This document shows positions 20,987 to 30,877 of a stretch of 64,000 nucleotides of DNA, piece after piece. The notes below the pieces were generated by a model that saw only the letters and a list, made by a program, of their open reading frames with translations, had not been told where the DNA came from and ran no database searches. The position numbers and the translations under genes are program-made. The stretch is from CAYSUS01 sp964434165 (GTDB taxonomy: Bacteria > Planctomycetota > Planctomycetia > Pirellulales > Thermoguttaceae), in contig CAYSUS010000025.1 of assembly GCA_964434165.1 (NCBI GenBank), forward strand, positions 14,662 through 78,661, read 5' to 3'. The first letter of the stretch is position 1. Each line of letters opens with the position of its first letter.

Positions 20987-22555
20987 ATGTCCCAAGTCAA
21001 CACCGTGGACGGGTCTGTCAGCCCCGCTCCGATTCTTGGAAACAGGCCGCCGGTCCTGGCTCCCGCCCGCATGGGCATGTTCGAGGAGCAGTTGGACCTG
21101 GCCCGCCTGATCGCCGAGAACTCCGCCCGGGCGCAGGCCCGTTGCGCCGCCCGAGACCGCGACGCGAAAGAGGAACCCCAGGGCAGCTCTGCCGTCTCCG
21201 AATCCTCGCGCGCGCCGGAGCTCGAGTCGTCGGACACGCGTCCGGCCGAAGACGGGCCGGCGGAGCGAGAAGAAGCGGCCGACACGGAGGACCGCGCCAC
21301 AAGCGATCCGGCGGAGTCCGAGGACGGCGATCGTGGACCGTCAGGCGACGGTTCGCCGGAGAAGCCCGAGGCGGCCAACGAGTGCGATGACAAGGCGGCC
21401 GAATCGCCCCACGTTGAGGCCGCGGAAGTCGAGCAGAGCGGCGACGCTCGCGACGAGACGGCGGAGGCCCGCGCTCCCGCGCAGCCGACGGAGGATGAGG
21501 CCGTCCGTGCCGTTGACGCGCAGGCGGGCGATCCAACGGCCAAGTCCGAGGATGGCTCGGAGCGGCGCGGGGATTCGTCCGGCAAGGAACCAGCGGCGGC
21601 CCAGGGCAAGACGCCTCAGAGCGCGGCGACGACCGGCGAAACCCCGGCGGACGTCGCCAACGAGGGTCGCAACGGACGGCAACAGCAACCGGCCGAGCGT
21701 GAGGTGGCCGCCCGACCCGACGAATCCTCCCACGCCCAGGCGAGCGAAGCGGCCGAGGAGGAGCAGGTCGAGCTCAAGTTGGGGAAACCGCGCAACGAGG
21801 GCCGCCGAGAGAGCAACGCCCGAGTCGGGCAGGACGGCAATCAAGCCCGCGTCCCACGGCCGGCTTCCACCCCGACCGAAACGACCGCGCCGTCCAAAGG
21901 CCCCGCGCAGCCCGCCGCCACGAGTCAAGCCCCTCAGGCGGGGCCAGTCGCGGCAGCCGCCGGTCCGCCCGGCGGTGTGTCGGACAACGCCAACCAGGCG
22001 AAGTCCGGCCAGCCGAGCACCGCGGTGCAGGAGGGAGCGGCGCCCCAGTCTCGCGGCGCGCGACCGGGGCCGCGCCAGTCGGCGGCGAACGGGCCGGCGG
22101 ATCAGCAGGGCGGAATCGATCGCGTGCGCTTCGTGCAGCGCGTCAGCCGGGCCTTCCAATCGATGCGCGACGGCGGCGGCACGGTGCGGCTGCGCCTGAG
22201 CCCTCCCGAGCTTGGCTCGGTTCGCATCGAGCTCAACGTTCGGCAGGGCGTGATGACGGCGCGCATGGAGGTCGAAAACGCCGCGGCGCGCAACGCGGTC
22301 CTCGACAGCCTGCCCCAGCTGCGCGAGCGCCTCGCCCAGCAGGACATCCGCGTCGAGCGGTTCGACATCGACCTGGCCGGCGGTTCCACCGAGGAGGGAC
22401 TGCCGCAACGTCCGGGCGACGACACCCCGCGGCAACCGCGCTTCGCTTCCAGGGCGCGGCAGGCGCCTGCCCGCGGTACGGCACGGGAGGCGCCCGGGAC
22501 CGCCGAGGCCCCCCAACGCACTGGGGACGCCTCCCAGTTGAACGTCATCGTTTAG
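20987..22555 (+). CDS. fliK: Flagellar hook-length control protein FliK
   Basis: A 522-residue protein. The first about 370 residues are low-complexity, rich in Glu, Ala, Arg, Gln and Pro, as in many FliK ruler regions. The C-terminal domain (about 380-475) has the FliK/Flg_hook signature VRLRLSPPELGSVRIEL. It measures the hook and switches export specificity. The start at 20987 follows GAGGAGGC; the frame is open upstream to 20885. Confidence 0.85.
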   Translation: MSQVNTVDGSVSPAPILGNRPPVLAPARMGMFEEQLDLARLIAENSARAQARCAARDRDAKEEPQGSSAVSESSRAPELESSDTRPAEDGPAEREEAADTEDRATSDPAESEDGDRGPSGDGSPEKPEAANECDDKAAESPHVEAAEVEQSGDARDETAEARAPAQPTEDEAVRAVDAQAGDPTAKSEDGSERRGDSSGKEPAAAQGKTPQSAATTGETPADVANEGRNGRQQQPAEREVAARPDESSHAQASEAAEEEQVELKLGKPRNEGRRESNARVGQDGNQARVPRPASTPTETTAPSKGPAQPAATSQAPQAGPVAAAAGPPGGVSDNANQAKSGQPSTAVQEGAAPQSRGARPGPRQSAANGPADQQGGIDRVRFVQRVSRAFQSMRDGGGTVRLRLSPPELGSVRIELNVRQGVMTARMEVENAAARNAVLDSLPQLRERLAQQDIRVERFDIDLAGGSTEEGLPQRPGDDTPRQPRFASRARQAPARGTAREAPGTAEAPQRTGDASQLNVIV

Positions 22556-22617
22556 ACCCGCTTGCCCATCCAACGCGCAACCGCTTACGCCCCTCACCGC
22601 CCACGGGAGCCAGGATC

Positions 22618-23037
22618 ATGGAATCCACCACAATCAGCGGCATCCAGAGCCAGCAGTCCACCGAGGTCCCGGGCGCCAGCGGCGGCCTAGCCGATCTGGA
22701 CCTGGATGCATTTCTCAGTCTGCTCATCACCGAGCTCCAGAACCAGGATCCGCTGAACCCCATGGAGAACACGGAGATTCTCCAGCAGGTGAGTCAGATC
22801 CGCGAAATCCAGACGAACATGAGCATGACCGAGACGTTCGAGTCGGTCACTCTCGCCCAGAACACGGCGACGGCGGCCAGGCTTCTCGGGCAGACGGTCA
22901 AGGCCCTGGACGACCAGGCCGAGGAAGTGACCGGACGCGTGGATCGCGTGACCATTTCGGACGGCGAGTCGCCCAAGCTCCACGTGGGCGAGCACGTGAT
23001 CAGCCTGAAGAACGTATCCGAAATCACGACACCGTGA
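22618..23037 (+). CDS. flgD: Flagellar hook capping protein FlgD
   Basis: A 139-residue hook scaffold. It has the FlgD N-terminal pattern FLSLLITELQNQDPLNPMEN (about 37-56) and LAQNTATAARLLGQTV, but lacks the C-terminal Fn3/FLG-D beta domain, so it is a short form of the family. It lies right before the hook gene, as usual. Confidence 0.92.
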   Translation: MESTTISGIQSQQSTEVPGASGGLADLDLDAFLSLLITELQNQDPLNPMENTEILQQVSQIREIQTNMSMTETFESVTLAQNTATAARLLGQTVKALDDQAEEVTGRVDRVTISDGESPKLHVGEHVISLKNVSEITTP

Positions 23038-23117
23038 GGCATGGGGCGGGATCCTCCCGCGGGTCCGTCCGCCCCGACGTTCGACAACCGGAACCTTCAA
23101 GAGAGAGGAGAGACGAG

Positions 23118-25556
23118 ATGGGTCTAGCATCCGCACTGAGCACGGCGCTCACCGGGCTGACGGCGGCGGAAACCACAATCGACGTAGTTGGCAACAACCT
23201 CGCCAACTCGAACACGGTGGGGTTCAAGGCGTCCGAGGCGTCGTTCGCCACACAGTTCCTTCAGACGCGCAGCCTGGGGGCCGCGCCCACCGACAACACC
23301 GGTGGTACGAACCCCCGGCAGACCGGCCTGGGCACCATGGTCGCCGACATCACCCCCAACTTCAACCAGGGCACGATCGAGATCAGCTCCAGCCCCACCG
23401 ATCTGGCCATCCAGGGCAAGGGGTTCTTCATCGTCCAAGGGACGTCGGGGGAAAACCTCTTCACTCGGAACGGCATCTTCAAGATGAACTCCGACAACGA
23501 GATGGTCACGATCACCGGCAACCGCCTGCTGGGGTACACCGTGGACGAGAATTTCGAGATCCAGTCCACGACGCTCGAGCCGATCACCATTCCGCTGGGG
23601 GCCGCGGCCGTGGCCGAGGCGACGGAGAACGTTTACATGGAGGGGACCCTCTCCCCGACGGGCGATATCGCCGACACCTCCGAGATCATCCAGACGCAGG
23701 TTCTCGGCGACGCGGCGTGGGACGCCCCCGATACGGCGGGCGCCGGCACCACGGGCGTGCAATCGGCGGTGCCTGCCGGCTCCACGACGCCGGCGCCCGG
23801 CGCACCTGCCGGTGGGCTCAACCCGGCGGGAACGTACACCTACCGCATCGTCTTCGCGAACGGTCCGATCGGGTCCGACTTCGACACGGAAAGCGCCCCC
23901 TCGGTCACCACCGCTCCGCTTACCTTGGCGGGGGCCACCTCGATCGACCTGGCCAACATCCCCACGGATCCCGGTGGGGATTACACAACACGCCGCATTT
24001 ACCGGACCGACGCCTCGGGGGCGGGAGACTGGATGTTCGTCGCGGAGATCCCCGACAACGTCACCACCGCCTACAACGACACCACGGCCGACGCAGCCCT
24101 CGGCGCCGCGCTGGACGTCACGACCGCCACGGGCAACTACAGCTACTACGTAACGTTCGCCACGGCGCCGGGCGGCCCGGGCAACGGGGACGAGAGCCGT
24201 CCCGCTCCGGTCCTCGGTCCGGTCAACGTGGCCAACGGCCGCGCGCAGCTCCGGGACCTGCCCATTCCAGCGGCGCCTTACGATTACATCCGCATCTACC
24301 GCAACCTGGCCACCGATGAGAACTCGTTCCACTTCGTGGAGGAGATCGACACGCCCACGATCAGCGGCGGATGGACCGACCGCTATGTGGACGCCGACAT
24401 CAGCGGCAACCCGCCCATCAACCTGGACGGCCCGCCCATCAACTACAACACCCTGCTGACGAACCTGCTCCGCCGCGATGGGGCCAACTACCTCAACGTC
24501 TTCGAGCTCGGGACGCTCGAGTTCACTGGACGCAAGGGAGGCCGGTCCCTGGAGATGAAGGAATTCGAGATCACGGCGACGTCCACCGTCCAGGATCTGC
24601 TCACGTTCATGGAGGACGCGATGGGCATTCAGAGGCCGCCCGGACCGGACGCGTCCAACCCGATCCCCAGCGACAGCGTCACCGGATGGCCTCCGGGCGG
24701 ACGCATCGACGGCAGCCAGATCACGCTGGTGTCCAACACGGGCGACCCGAACGCCATCGACATCGGTCTTTCCGGGATGCAACTGGTCACCGCCTCGGGG
24801 CAGGAGAACGTCAACATGCCGTTCAGCTCCTCGCAGACCGCCGTCGGCGAGGGCGCCGTGGCCGACTTCATCGCCTATGACACGCTGGGCATCCCGATCA
24901 GCGTGCGAATCACGGCCGCGCTCGAGTCCCGCACCAGCACCACCACCGTCTATCGGTGGTACGCCGACTCGCCCGACAACGACCCGACCTCGGGCGTGGA
25001 AATCGCGGTGGGAACCGGTCTGATCACCTTCGACGGGGAGGGGAACTACGTCTCGTCCACGGAAGAAACGGTCTCCATCGACCGTCGCAGCGTGGCCTCG
25101 CAGTCGCCGCTGGAGTTCGAACTCGACTTCACCCAGATCTCCGGGCTATCGACCGACGACAGTTGGATCGCCGTTTCGCGACAGGACGGGTCCGCGCCGG
25201 GCGTGCTGACGAGCTTCATCGTGGGCGAGGACGGCGGCGTCCGCGGCGTGTTCAGCAACGGGATCACCCGCGACCTGGGCCAGCTCATCCTCGCCCGCTT
25301 CGGCAACCCGGCTGGCCTGGAGCAGCGTGGGCAGAACCTCTACGCCGCGGGCGTCAACTCGGGGCTTCCCGTCCAGGGCATCCCCGGCTCGCAGGGGATC
25401 GGCGAGATCATCGCGGGCGCCACGGAGCTTTCCAACACCGACATCGGCAGCAACCTGATCGACCTGATTCTGGCCTCCACGATGTACCGCGGGAACACCC
25501 GGGTCATCACCACGTCGCAACAGATGCTCGACGAGCTGCTTTCGATCCGGCGGTAG
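23118..25556 (+). CDS. flgE: Flagellar hook protein FlgE, enlarged
   Basis: An 812-residue hook subunit, about twice the length of enterobacterial FlgE. The N-terminal motif is SALSTALTGLTAAETTIDVV, then NNLANSNTVGFK. The C-terminal helix is SNTDIGSNLIDLILASTMYR and ends in TSQQMLDELLSIRR. Between about residues 235 and 435 lie two related beta-rich units, each holding GTYTY/GNYSY near the start and a RIYR motif followed by FVEEI or FVAEI. These should sit on the outer surface of the hook. The start at 23118 follows a run of GAGAGGAGAG. Confidence 0.93.
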   Translation: MGLASALSTALTGLTAAETTIDVVGNNLANSNTVGFKASEASFATQFLQTRSLGAAPTDNTGGTNPRQTGLGTMVADITPNFNQGTIEISSSPTDLAIQGKGFFIVQGTSGENLFTRNGIFKMNSDNEMVTITGNRLLGYTVDENFEIQSTTLEPITIPLGAAAVAEATENVYMEGTLSPTGDIADTSEIIQTQVLGDAAWDAPDTAGAGTTGVQSAVPAGSTTPAPGAPAGGLNPAGTYTYRIVFANGPIGSDFDTESAPSVTTAPLTLAGATSIDLANIPTDPGGDYTTRRIYRTDASGAGDWMFVAEIPDNVTTAYNDTTADAALGAALDVTTATGNYSYYVTFATAPGGPGNGDESRPAPVLGPVNVANGRAQLRDLPIPAAPYDYIRIYRNLATDENSFHFVEEIDTPTISGGWTDRYVDADISGNPPINLDGPPINYNTLLTNLLRRDGANYLNVFELGTLEFTGRKGGRSLEMKEFEITATSTVQDLLTFMEDAMGIQRPPGPDASNPIPSDSVTGWPPGGRIDGSQITLVSNTGDPNAIDIGLSGMQLVTASGQENVNMPFSSSQTAVGEGAVADFIAYDTLGIPISVRITAALESRTSTTTVYRWYADSPDNDPTSGVEIAVGTGLITFDGEGNYVSSTEETVSIDRRSVASQSPLEFELDFTQISGLSTDDSWIAVSRQDGSAPGVLTSFIVGEDGGVRGVFSNGITRDLGQLILARFGNPAGLEQRGQNLYAAGVNSGLPVQGIPGSQGIGEIIAGATELSNTDIGSNLIDLILASTMYRGNTRVITTSQQMLDELLSIRR

Positions 25557-25643
25557 TTGCCGCGACGAGAGCGTCTCGACAAGTCCGCAGAACTACCGTC
25601 AATCCTTCACCACGGCCGCGCCGCCCGGCGCGATGCGCGAACC

Positions 25644-25910
25644 ATGATTCGACTGACGCGCCTGGGCGGCGAGCCGTTCCTGCTCAACGCCGACCTGATC
25701 TGCTACGTCGAGGCCCGGCCCGACACGTTTGTTACCTTGTCCAACGGCGATCGCATCGTGGTCGCGGAATCGATGGACGAGGTCCTCCGTCGGGCGGTCA
25801 CCTACCAGCAGGCCAAGCACATGGTCCCTGCCCCCCGCGGAGAGAGACCGTCGCGGCGGGCCGTCGACAAGATGTGCTGCGACCCCGCCGCCGCAACAGG
25901 AGAGGACTGA
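25644..25910 (+). CDS. flbD: FlbD/SwrD-family flagellar protein
   Basis: An 88-residue protein whose first about 60 residues are the FlbD family domain (MIRLTRLGGEPFLLNADLI, then VTLSNGDRIVVAESMDEVL). In Bacillus the homologue SwrD increases motor torque; it sits between flgE and motA here as it often does. The C-terminal tail is basic and contains two Cys. The start at 25644 is the Met that matches the family N-terminus. It lies 3 nt before motA. Confidence 0.9.
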   Translation: MIRLTRLGGEPFLLNADLICYVEARPDTFVTLSNGDRIVVAESMDEVLRRAVTYQQAKHMVPAPRGERPSRRAVDKMCCDPAAATGED

Positions 25911-25913
25911 CCC

Positions 25914-26690
25914 ATGGATCTTGCAACGGTGATCGGCGTCCTCGCCGGGTTCGCGGTGATGTTGATTGCCATCCTCATCTCGCCCGGCGCCACGGTCAAG
26001 GGCTTCATCGACTACCCGTCGATCATGGTCGTCCTCGGGGGCGCCACGGCCGCGGTGCTGACTTCTTCGCCCGTGCGGCAGTTCTTCAGCGTCTTTCGCG
26101 TCACCAAGAACGTCTTCTTCAACCGGCAGGAGGATTTCTCCACGATCATCGAGCTGATCGTATCCCTTGCCGAAACGGCCCGCCGCGACGGCCTTCTGGC
26201 CCTGGAGGGGCGCCTGGAGGAGATCGACAACCCGTTCATCGTCCTCGGCATCCAGATGGCGGTGGACGGCACGCGCCCCGAGGTCATCGAGGACATCATG
26301 CGCACGGAGATGGAAGCCGTCGCCACGCGGCATCGCAACGGGAAGACCGTCCTCGACCAGTTCGGCAAGTACGGACCCGCCTTCGGGATGATCGGCACGC
26401 TGATCGGCCTGATCATCATGCTGGGCAACATGGATGATCCGGCGGCGATCGGGCCGGGGATGGCCGTCGCGCTTCTGACCACGCTCTACGGGGCCATCAT
26501 GGCCAACCTGGTGTGCCTGCCGTTCGCCGACAAGCTCGGGTTCATCAACAAGCACGAGCTGCTGTGCATGGAAATCATCATTCGCGGCATCATGGGGATC
26601 CAGTCCGGCGATAACCCCCGCATCATCGAACAGAAGCTGAATACTTTCGTACCCCCCAACGCCCGCGCCGACTCCGGAAAGGCGGCCTGA
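25914..26690 (+). CDS. motA: Flagellar stator subunit MotA
   Basis: A 258-residue polytopic protein with four membrane segments (about 5-25, 32-52, 150-170, 180-200). The cytosolic loop has the torque charges expected for the family (Arg in LAETARRDGLLALEGRLEE and Glu in the following helix), and the proline motif GMIGTLIGLI is seen near 161. It forms the proton- or sodium-driven stator with MotB, encoded 4 nt downstream. Confidence 0.95.
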   Translation: MDLATVIGVLAGFAVMLIAILISPGATVKGFIDYPSIMVVLGGATAAVLTSSPVRQFFSVFRVTKNVFFNRQEDFSTIIELIVSLAETARRDGLLALEGRLEEIDNPFIVLGIQMAVDGTRPEVIEDIMRTEMEAVATRHRNGKTVLDQFGKYGPAFGMIGTLIGLIIMLGNMDDPAAIGPGMAVALLTTLYGAIMANLVCLPFADKLGFINKHELLCMEIIIRGIMGIQSGDNPRIIEQKLNTFVPPNARADSGKAA

Positions 26691-26694
26691 CCTC

Positions 26695-27465
26695 ATGGCC
26701 ATCTCCGACGACGACGATGCCCCCGCTGGAGCCCCCATGTGGGTTCTTACCTACGGCGACATGATGTCGTTGCTGCTGACCTTCTTCATCCTCCTGGTCT
26801 CGATGAGCGAGATCCGAACGGAGAGGAAGTTCCAGGCCATGATCGAGTCGCTGCGGAGGCGATTCGGTCACGACCTGACGATCATCAGCCCCATCCCGGG
26901 GCCGGTGCGACCCCATCAAAACACCACGAAGCTCTCCCAGGTGGCGGCGATGGGGCGCGCCCGCCGCCTCGACACGATGAACGGCGGCGACCGCGTCCGT
27001 GCGCCCGTGGGAGACCATGCCCGCGTCCAGCTCGTGCGGTCGGGCGGCGACCGGACGCTGGGCGGCCGCGTGGTCTTCTCCGAGGGCAAAGCCGACCTGT
27101 CCGCCGAGGACCGCCGCCGCTTGCAGGCGATCGCCAAAGAGCTGCAGGGCAAGCCCCAGAAGGTCGAAATCCGCGGCCACACGACTCCAAAGCCGCTGCC
27201 CCCGGATTCCCCTTTCCGCGATCACTGGGACCTCGCCTACGCCCGATGTCACGCCACAATGGAGTTCCTCGTGAAGGACCTCGAAATAAACCGCAAACGC
27301 ATTACGATCGGAATCGCGGCGGACAACGAGCCGATCGAGAAGGGCGAGGATCCCGAAAAGCTCAAGGAAAACGCCCGCGTTGAGGTCTTCATGCTCAGCG
27401 AACTGGCGGAGGGCATGTCTCCAGGCTCCGCCACGAATCCAACGCCGGCGGCCGCAAGCCCCTGA
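26695..27465 (+). CDS. motB: Flagellar stator subunit MotB
   Basis: A 256-residue stator protein. The membrane segment contains the ion-binding Asp (MWVLTYGDMMSLLLTFF, D at about residue 22), and the periplasmic part is an OmpA-like peptidoglycan-binding domain (about 115-235). The conserved GHTD motif reads GHTT, so the Asp usually contacting peptidoglycan is replaced by Thr, while the Arg of LAYARCHAT is kept. A shift in peptidoglycan contact is possible. The stop is followed by 161 nt before fliL. Confidence 0.92.
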   Translation: MAISDDDDAPAGAPMWVLTYGDMMSLLLTFFILLVSMSEIRTERKFQAMIESLRRRFGHDLTIISPIPGPVRPHQNTTKLSQVAAMGRARRLDTMNGGDRVRAPVGDHARVQLVRSGGDRTLGGRVVFSEGKADLSAEDRRRLQAIAKELQGKPQKVEIRGHTTPKPLPPDSPFRDHWDLAYARCHATMEFLVKDLEINRKRITIGIAADNEPIEKGEDPEKLKENARVEVFMLSELAEGMSPGSATNPTPAAASP

Positions 27466-27626
27466 TCCTGTGGGCTATTCTAGAAATGGAGTGAAACGGT
27501 GACCTTTTGCCCCCCCGCGGGGTCCGAGGAGGCACCACCTCGCTCCTGTCGTGCGCGGACAACCCGTACTTGTTCCGACGGCGCGGACCAAAGCCCGCCG
27601 CCGAACCTCAATCCTCATTCTGGGCC

Positions 27627-28205
27627 ATGGCAGACAAAACCACCACCGCAGGCAGCGGCCCGGCCCCGGGAGTTGCGCAGCCCGGATCTGGCGGCCTCCT
27701 CACCAAAGCGGCGGTCGTCCTGTTTCTAGCGGCCGTCGTTGGCGCGGAGTGTCTCGTCGTTTATCTGTTCCTTCCGAGCCAGGCGGAGACGGCGGCCATG
27801 GCGGGAGTCAATCCCGAAGCAAAACCCACCAAGACCGCCCCGGATACGCCTCTTGTGCATTTTAGCGAGACCGAAAGCGATGTCCCGCAGGTTGAAGTGG
27901 ACCTGGGCGAGTTCGCCGTGACCTCGTATCAGCCCGTCTCCAACACCACGTTGCGTATCGACTTCCATCTTTACGGCACGGTTGCCACCGAACATGAGCA
28001 GGAATTCCAGGAGGCCTTGGTGGCCAATGCCCACCGTTTCCGCGACCAGGTGATCATCACGTTGCGAAGCTCGGAGATCACCGACCTGACCGACGCCGGG
28101 TTGGGCTTGATTAAGAGGAAGATTTTAGAGAAAACTAACACGATGCTCGGGAAGCGGTACCTCAAGGCCGTGATCTTCAGCGACTTCTCGTTCATCGAGC
28201 AGTGA
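27627..28205 (+). CDS. fliL: Flagellar basal body protein FliL
   Basis: A 192-residue protein with one N-terminal membrane segment (about 25-48) and a periplasmic FliL domain (VDLGEFAVTSYQPVSNTTLR, then QVIITLRSSEITDLTDAGLG). It surrounds the stator. The start at 27627 is the Met of the family-like N-terminus; the frame is open upstream to 27507 without similarity. The gene expected next, fliM, is not present: fliN follows after 94 nt. Confidence 0.88.
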   Translation: MADKTTTAGSGPAPGVAQPGSGGLLTKAAVVLFLAAVVGAECLVVYLFLPSQAETAAMAGVNPEAKPTKTAPDTPLVHFSETESDVPQVEVDLGEFAVTSYQPVSNTTLRIDFHLYGTVATEHEQEFQEALVANAHRFRDQVIITLRSSEITDLTDAGLGLIKRKILEKTNTMLGKRYLKAVIFSDFSFIEQ

Positions 28206-28299
28206 ACGGGGCGAGCCCACCCCCCGTTAGCCCGCCCTTCACTCCTCACCCGTAATACTCTCTGGCTGGCAGGGATGCCGCTTCGGGGAATGGATTCCG

Positions 28300-29058
28300 A
28301 TGGCTGACGAGAACCAACTCAACCAGGACGAGATCGAGCGACTTCTGTCGCAGGCCAGCCCCAAGCCAGCGCCGGCACCACCGAAGGCTGAACCGCCGGC
28401 GGAGCAAAGCGCCGCGATGGCCCTGGATCAAAACGAGATCGAGGCGCTAATGGGCGGCGGAGGGGCACCGGCAGCCTCGAAGTCGCCCCAGCCTGCCGAA
28501 ACTGGCTCGTCGCCACCGGCGCCCGCGTCGGCCGACGACGACAAACTCCTCGCGCAGGACGACATCGAGAAGCTCCTCAGTCAGGCCGGACGGGCGACGC
28601 CTCAAGCGCAAGCGGCGGGCCCCAAACAAGCCGCCCAGGAATCGCACCCCGCAGGCGACGACATGGCCGAAGGCGACATCGCCTACCTGCTGACCCAGGC
28701 CCAGGAGGCGCTGGAATCGATCGACGCCCCTGCCGACGACCCGCAGCCGCAGGGGGTGGCCGCGTTTCGTCTGGAGGAGTTCCCCGGTGCCCCGGCCTCG
28801 TCGGAGGCCGCCACGCTCGACCTGATCCGCGATGTCGAGCTCGACCTGCGGATCGAGCTCGGACGGACCCACATGTACCTGGAGGACGTGCTTCGCCTGA
28901 AGCGCGGTTCCGTCGTGCCGCTCGACAAGCTCGCGGGCGACCCGGTGGATATCTTCGTCAACGGCCGCCTCGTCGCACGCGGGGAAGTGCTCGTGCTCAA
29001 CGACAACTTCTGCGTCCGGGTAGCGGAATTGCTGGCGGGAGTGGGCCCCGGCCCGTAA
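28300..29058 (+). CDS. fliN: Flagellar motor switch protein FliN with FliM-like N-terminal peptides
   Basis: A 252-residue protein, far longer than a plain FliN (about 130). The SpoA/FliN domain is at about 172-247 ([20 protein letters not shown], then [23 protein letters not shown]). The N-terminal 150 residues are disordered-looking (Ala, Pro, Gln) and carry four units like the CheY-binding N-terminal peptide of Fli[11 protein letters not shown] (7-16), [10 protein letters not shown] (42-51), [10 protein letters not shown] (84-93) and [10 protein letters not shown] (122-131). No FliM gene is found next to it. It may combine FliN and the signal-binding part of FliM. Confidence 0.9.
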   Translation: MADENQLNQDEIERLLSQASPKPAPAPPKAEPPAEQSAAMALDQNEIEALMGGGGAPAASKSPQPAETGSSPPAPASADDDKLLAQDDIEKLLSQAGRATPQAQAAGPKQAAQESHPAGDDMAEGDIAYLLTQAQEALESIDAPADDPQPQGVAAFRLEEFPGAPASSEAATLDLIRDVELDLRIELGRTHMYLEDVLRLKRGSVVPLDKLAGDPVDIFVNGRLVARGEVLVLNDNFCVRVAELLAGVGPGP

Positions 29059-29133
29059 ACGGCTCGGGCTGTTGCGGCACGGCTCGAGCCCGCCGGAGGC
29101 GGGCCGCCGCAAAATCGGCCACGGAGGGCAAGG

Positions 29134-29991
29134 ATGCCCACGCTCTCTCGAACGCTTGTTCTGATCCTCTTCGGGGTCGGTTCTCTCAGCCTGGGGGCGG
29201 AGGATTTCTGGCCGGAGCACCCGGCAGGGCAGCCGCCGAGCCGCGCTGCCTCCGTGGAGCCTGCCGCCGCCCGTCTCCCCCCTCTTGCGGCTCCGGCCGC
29301 CAGGTGGCGGACCAAAGACGTTGCTCCCGCCGCTTACGAGTCCCCTGCGGAGGGACCCAGCGCGAGCGACTCGAAGCCGCGAGAAATGCCCCAAGAAAGC
29401 GACCTCGCCCTGGCGCCCGATTCCCCGACCTCCAAACCGATCGACCCGGGAGAGGACACGGCGGAGATCCCGACCGGCCGCGCTCCCTCCATCCCGTTCG
29501 GTCCATCACGGGAGGAGAAGGACGCGGGCGACCGCCGCGGCCCCAGGACGGGAGTGGGCTCGGTCTTGACCGTGGTCGGCAGTCTCGCCGTGGTGCTGGG
29601 GCTTTTCGCGGTCTTCGTCTGGGCCCTGCGTCGAACGGCCCCCCGCGGCTCGTTGCTGTTGCCGACCGAGGTGGTTGAGACGCTCGGCCGGGCCCCCCTT
29701 GCCGGGCGCCAGCAGGTCCTGTTGATCCGCGTCGGGAAGAGACTGCTGCTCCTCTCGGTCACGCCCGACGGCGCGGAGACCCTCACGGAGATCGACGATC
29801 CGGACGAGGTGACGCGGCTTGCCGGACTGTGCCGCCAATCGCACCCCGACAGCGCCTCCGCCACGTTCCGCCAGGTGTTTTCGCAACTCTCGGCACCGGG
29901 GGCCCTGTCGGGCTTGCGCGGGCGCCGCCAGAAGCAGCCAGCTTACGAGGCCAGCGACCTCGAATCCTGGAAGGGGGGCCACCATGCGTAG
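29134..29991 (+). CDS. fliO: Flagellar biosynthesis protein FliO
   Basis: A 285-residue protein with a signal-like N-terminus ([19 protein letters not shown]), a Pro/Ser-rich periplasmic stretch, one membrane segment at about 147-168 ([22 protein letters not shown]) and a cytosolic FliO domain ([20 protein letters not shown], then [17 protein letters not shown]). It assists assembly of the FliP export gate. Its stop overlaps the fliP start by 8 nt. Confidence 0.85.
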   Translation: MPTLSRTLVLILFGVGSLSLGAEDFWPEHPAGQPPSRAASVEPAAARLPPLAAPAARWRTKDVAPAAYESPAEGPSASDSKPREMPQESDLALAPDSPTSKPIDPGEDTAEIPTGRAPSIPFGPSREEKDAGDRRGPRTGVGSVLTVVGSLAVVLGLFAVFVWALRRTAPRGSLLLPTEVVETLGRAPLAGRQQVLLIRVGKRLLLLSVTPDGAETLTEIDDPDEVTRLAGLCRQSHPDSASATFRQVFSQLSAPGALSGLRGRRQKQPAYEASDLESWKGGHHA

Positions 29992-30826
29992 ACCGCCTTC
30001 TCCCGCGGCGAGGCGGCGGCCCCTGACGGCCCCCCTGGTCCTGATCCTCGTCTGCTTCAGCCTGGGGGACTCCGTCTCCGGGCAGGAAGCCACTTCGGGA
30101 CCTGCGAACGGGCCCTTGACGCTCGAGGTTCCGCAGGAGCTCGCGGGCGGCCCCGAGGAGTGGACCAGTCCCGAGGGGCTGAGCTCGACGATCCAGGTGA
30201 TGCTCCTCCTGACGGTGTTGAGCCTGGCGCCGGCGATCCTGTTGATGACGACCTGCTTCGTGCGCGTGGTGGTGGTCCTGGGACTTCTTCGCCAGGCGAT
30301 CGGCACCCAGAGCCTGCCGCCGAGCCAGGTCATCACGGCCCTCTCGCTATTCATCACCCTGCTCATCATGGCGCCCGTCTGGCAGGAGACGTACGACCGC
30401 GCGATCGTCCCCTACACAAATCGGGAGATCGGCCTGGAGCAGGCGTGGAACGCTGGCATCCACCCCATCCGTACGTTCATGAGCCTGCAGATCGAGCGGA
30501 CCGGAAACCGCGAGGACGTCTATCTGTTCCTCCGATACCTCCCCGATCAGCCCGAGCCCGAGGATTACGCCGACGTCCCGCTGACGGCGCTCGTGCCCGC
30601 GTTCATGCTCAGCGAGTTGAAGACGGCCTTCCTGATTGGGTTCCAGATCTACCTGCCGTTCGTGATCATCGACATGGTGATCGCGAGCGTGATGGTCTCC
30701 ATGGGGATGCTCATGCTCCCGCCTGTGCTCATCTCGATGCCCTTCAAGCTTCTCCTGTTCGTGCTGGTGGACGGGTGGCACCTGGTGGTCGGCATGCTGA
30801 TGGAGAGCTTCCAGTTGTACACGTAG
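29984..30826 (+). CDS. fliP: Flagellar export gate protein FliP
   Basis: A 280-residue export gate subunit. A cleavable signal at the N-terminus ([18 protein letters not shown]) precedes the FliP signature region [20 protein letters not shown] and the conserved C-terminal [20 protein letters not shown], then [16 protein letters not shown]. The start at 29984 lies inside the end of fliO and fits a signal peptide. Confidence 0.95.
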   Translation: MRRPPSPAARRRPLTAPLVLILVCFSLGDSVSGQEATSGPANGPLTLEVPQELAGGPEEWTSPEGLSSTIQVMLLLTVLSLAPAILLMTTCFVRVVVVLGLLRQAIGTQSLPPSQVITALSLFITLLIMAPVWQETYDRAIVPYTNREIGLEQAWNAGIHPIRTFMSLQIERTGNREDVYLFLRYLPDQPEPEDYADVPLTALVPAFMLSELKTAFLIGFQIYLPFVIIDMVIASVMVSMGMLMLPPVLISMPFKLLLFVLVDGWHLVVGMLMESFQLYT

Positions 30827-30877
30827 CGGGAGAACGGAGCGCATGCCCGGTCTCCGCCCCACGCATCCGAGGACGAG

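Noticed and set aside
28205..28228. A hairpin (AACGGGG / CCCCGTT) after fliL as a terminator
   Set aside because: There is no T-run and the flagellar genes continue downstream; it could be a processing site, but there is no evidence.
28267..28283. A second sigma54 site before fliN (TGGCAGGGATGCCGCTT)
   Set aside because: The GG/GC spacing is right, but the -12 part reads CCGC, not TTGC, so the match is too weak.
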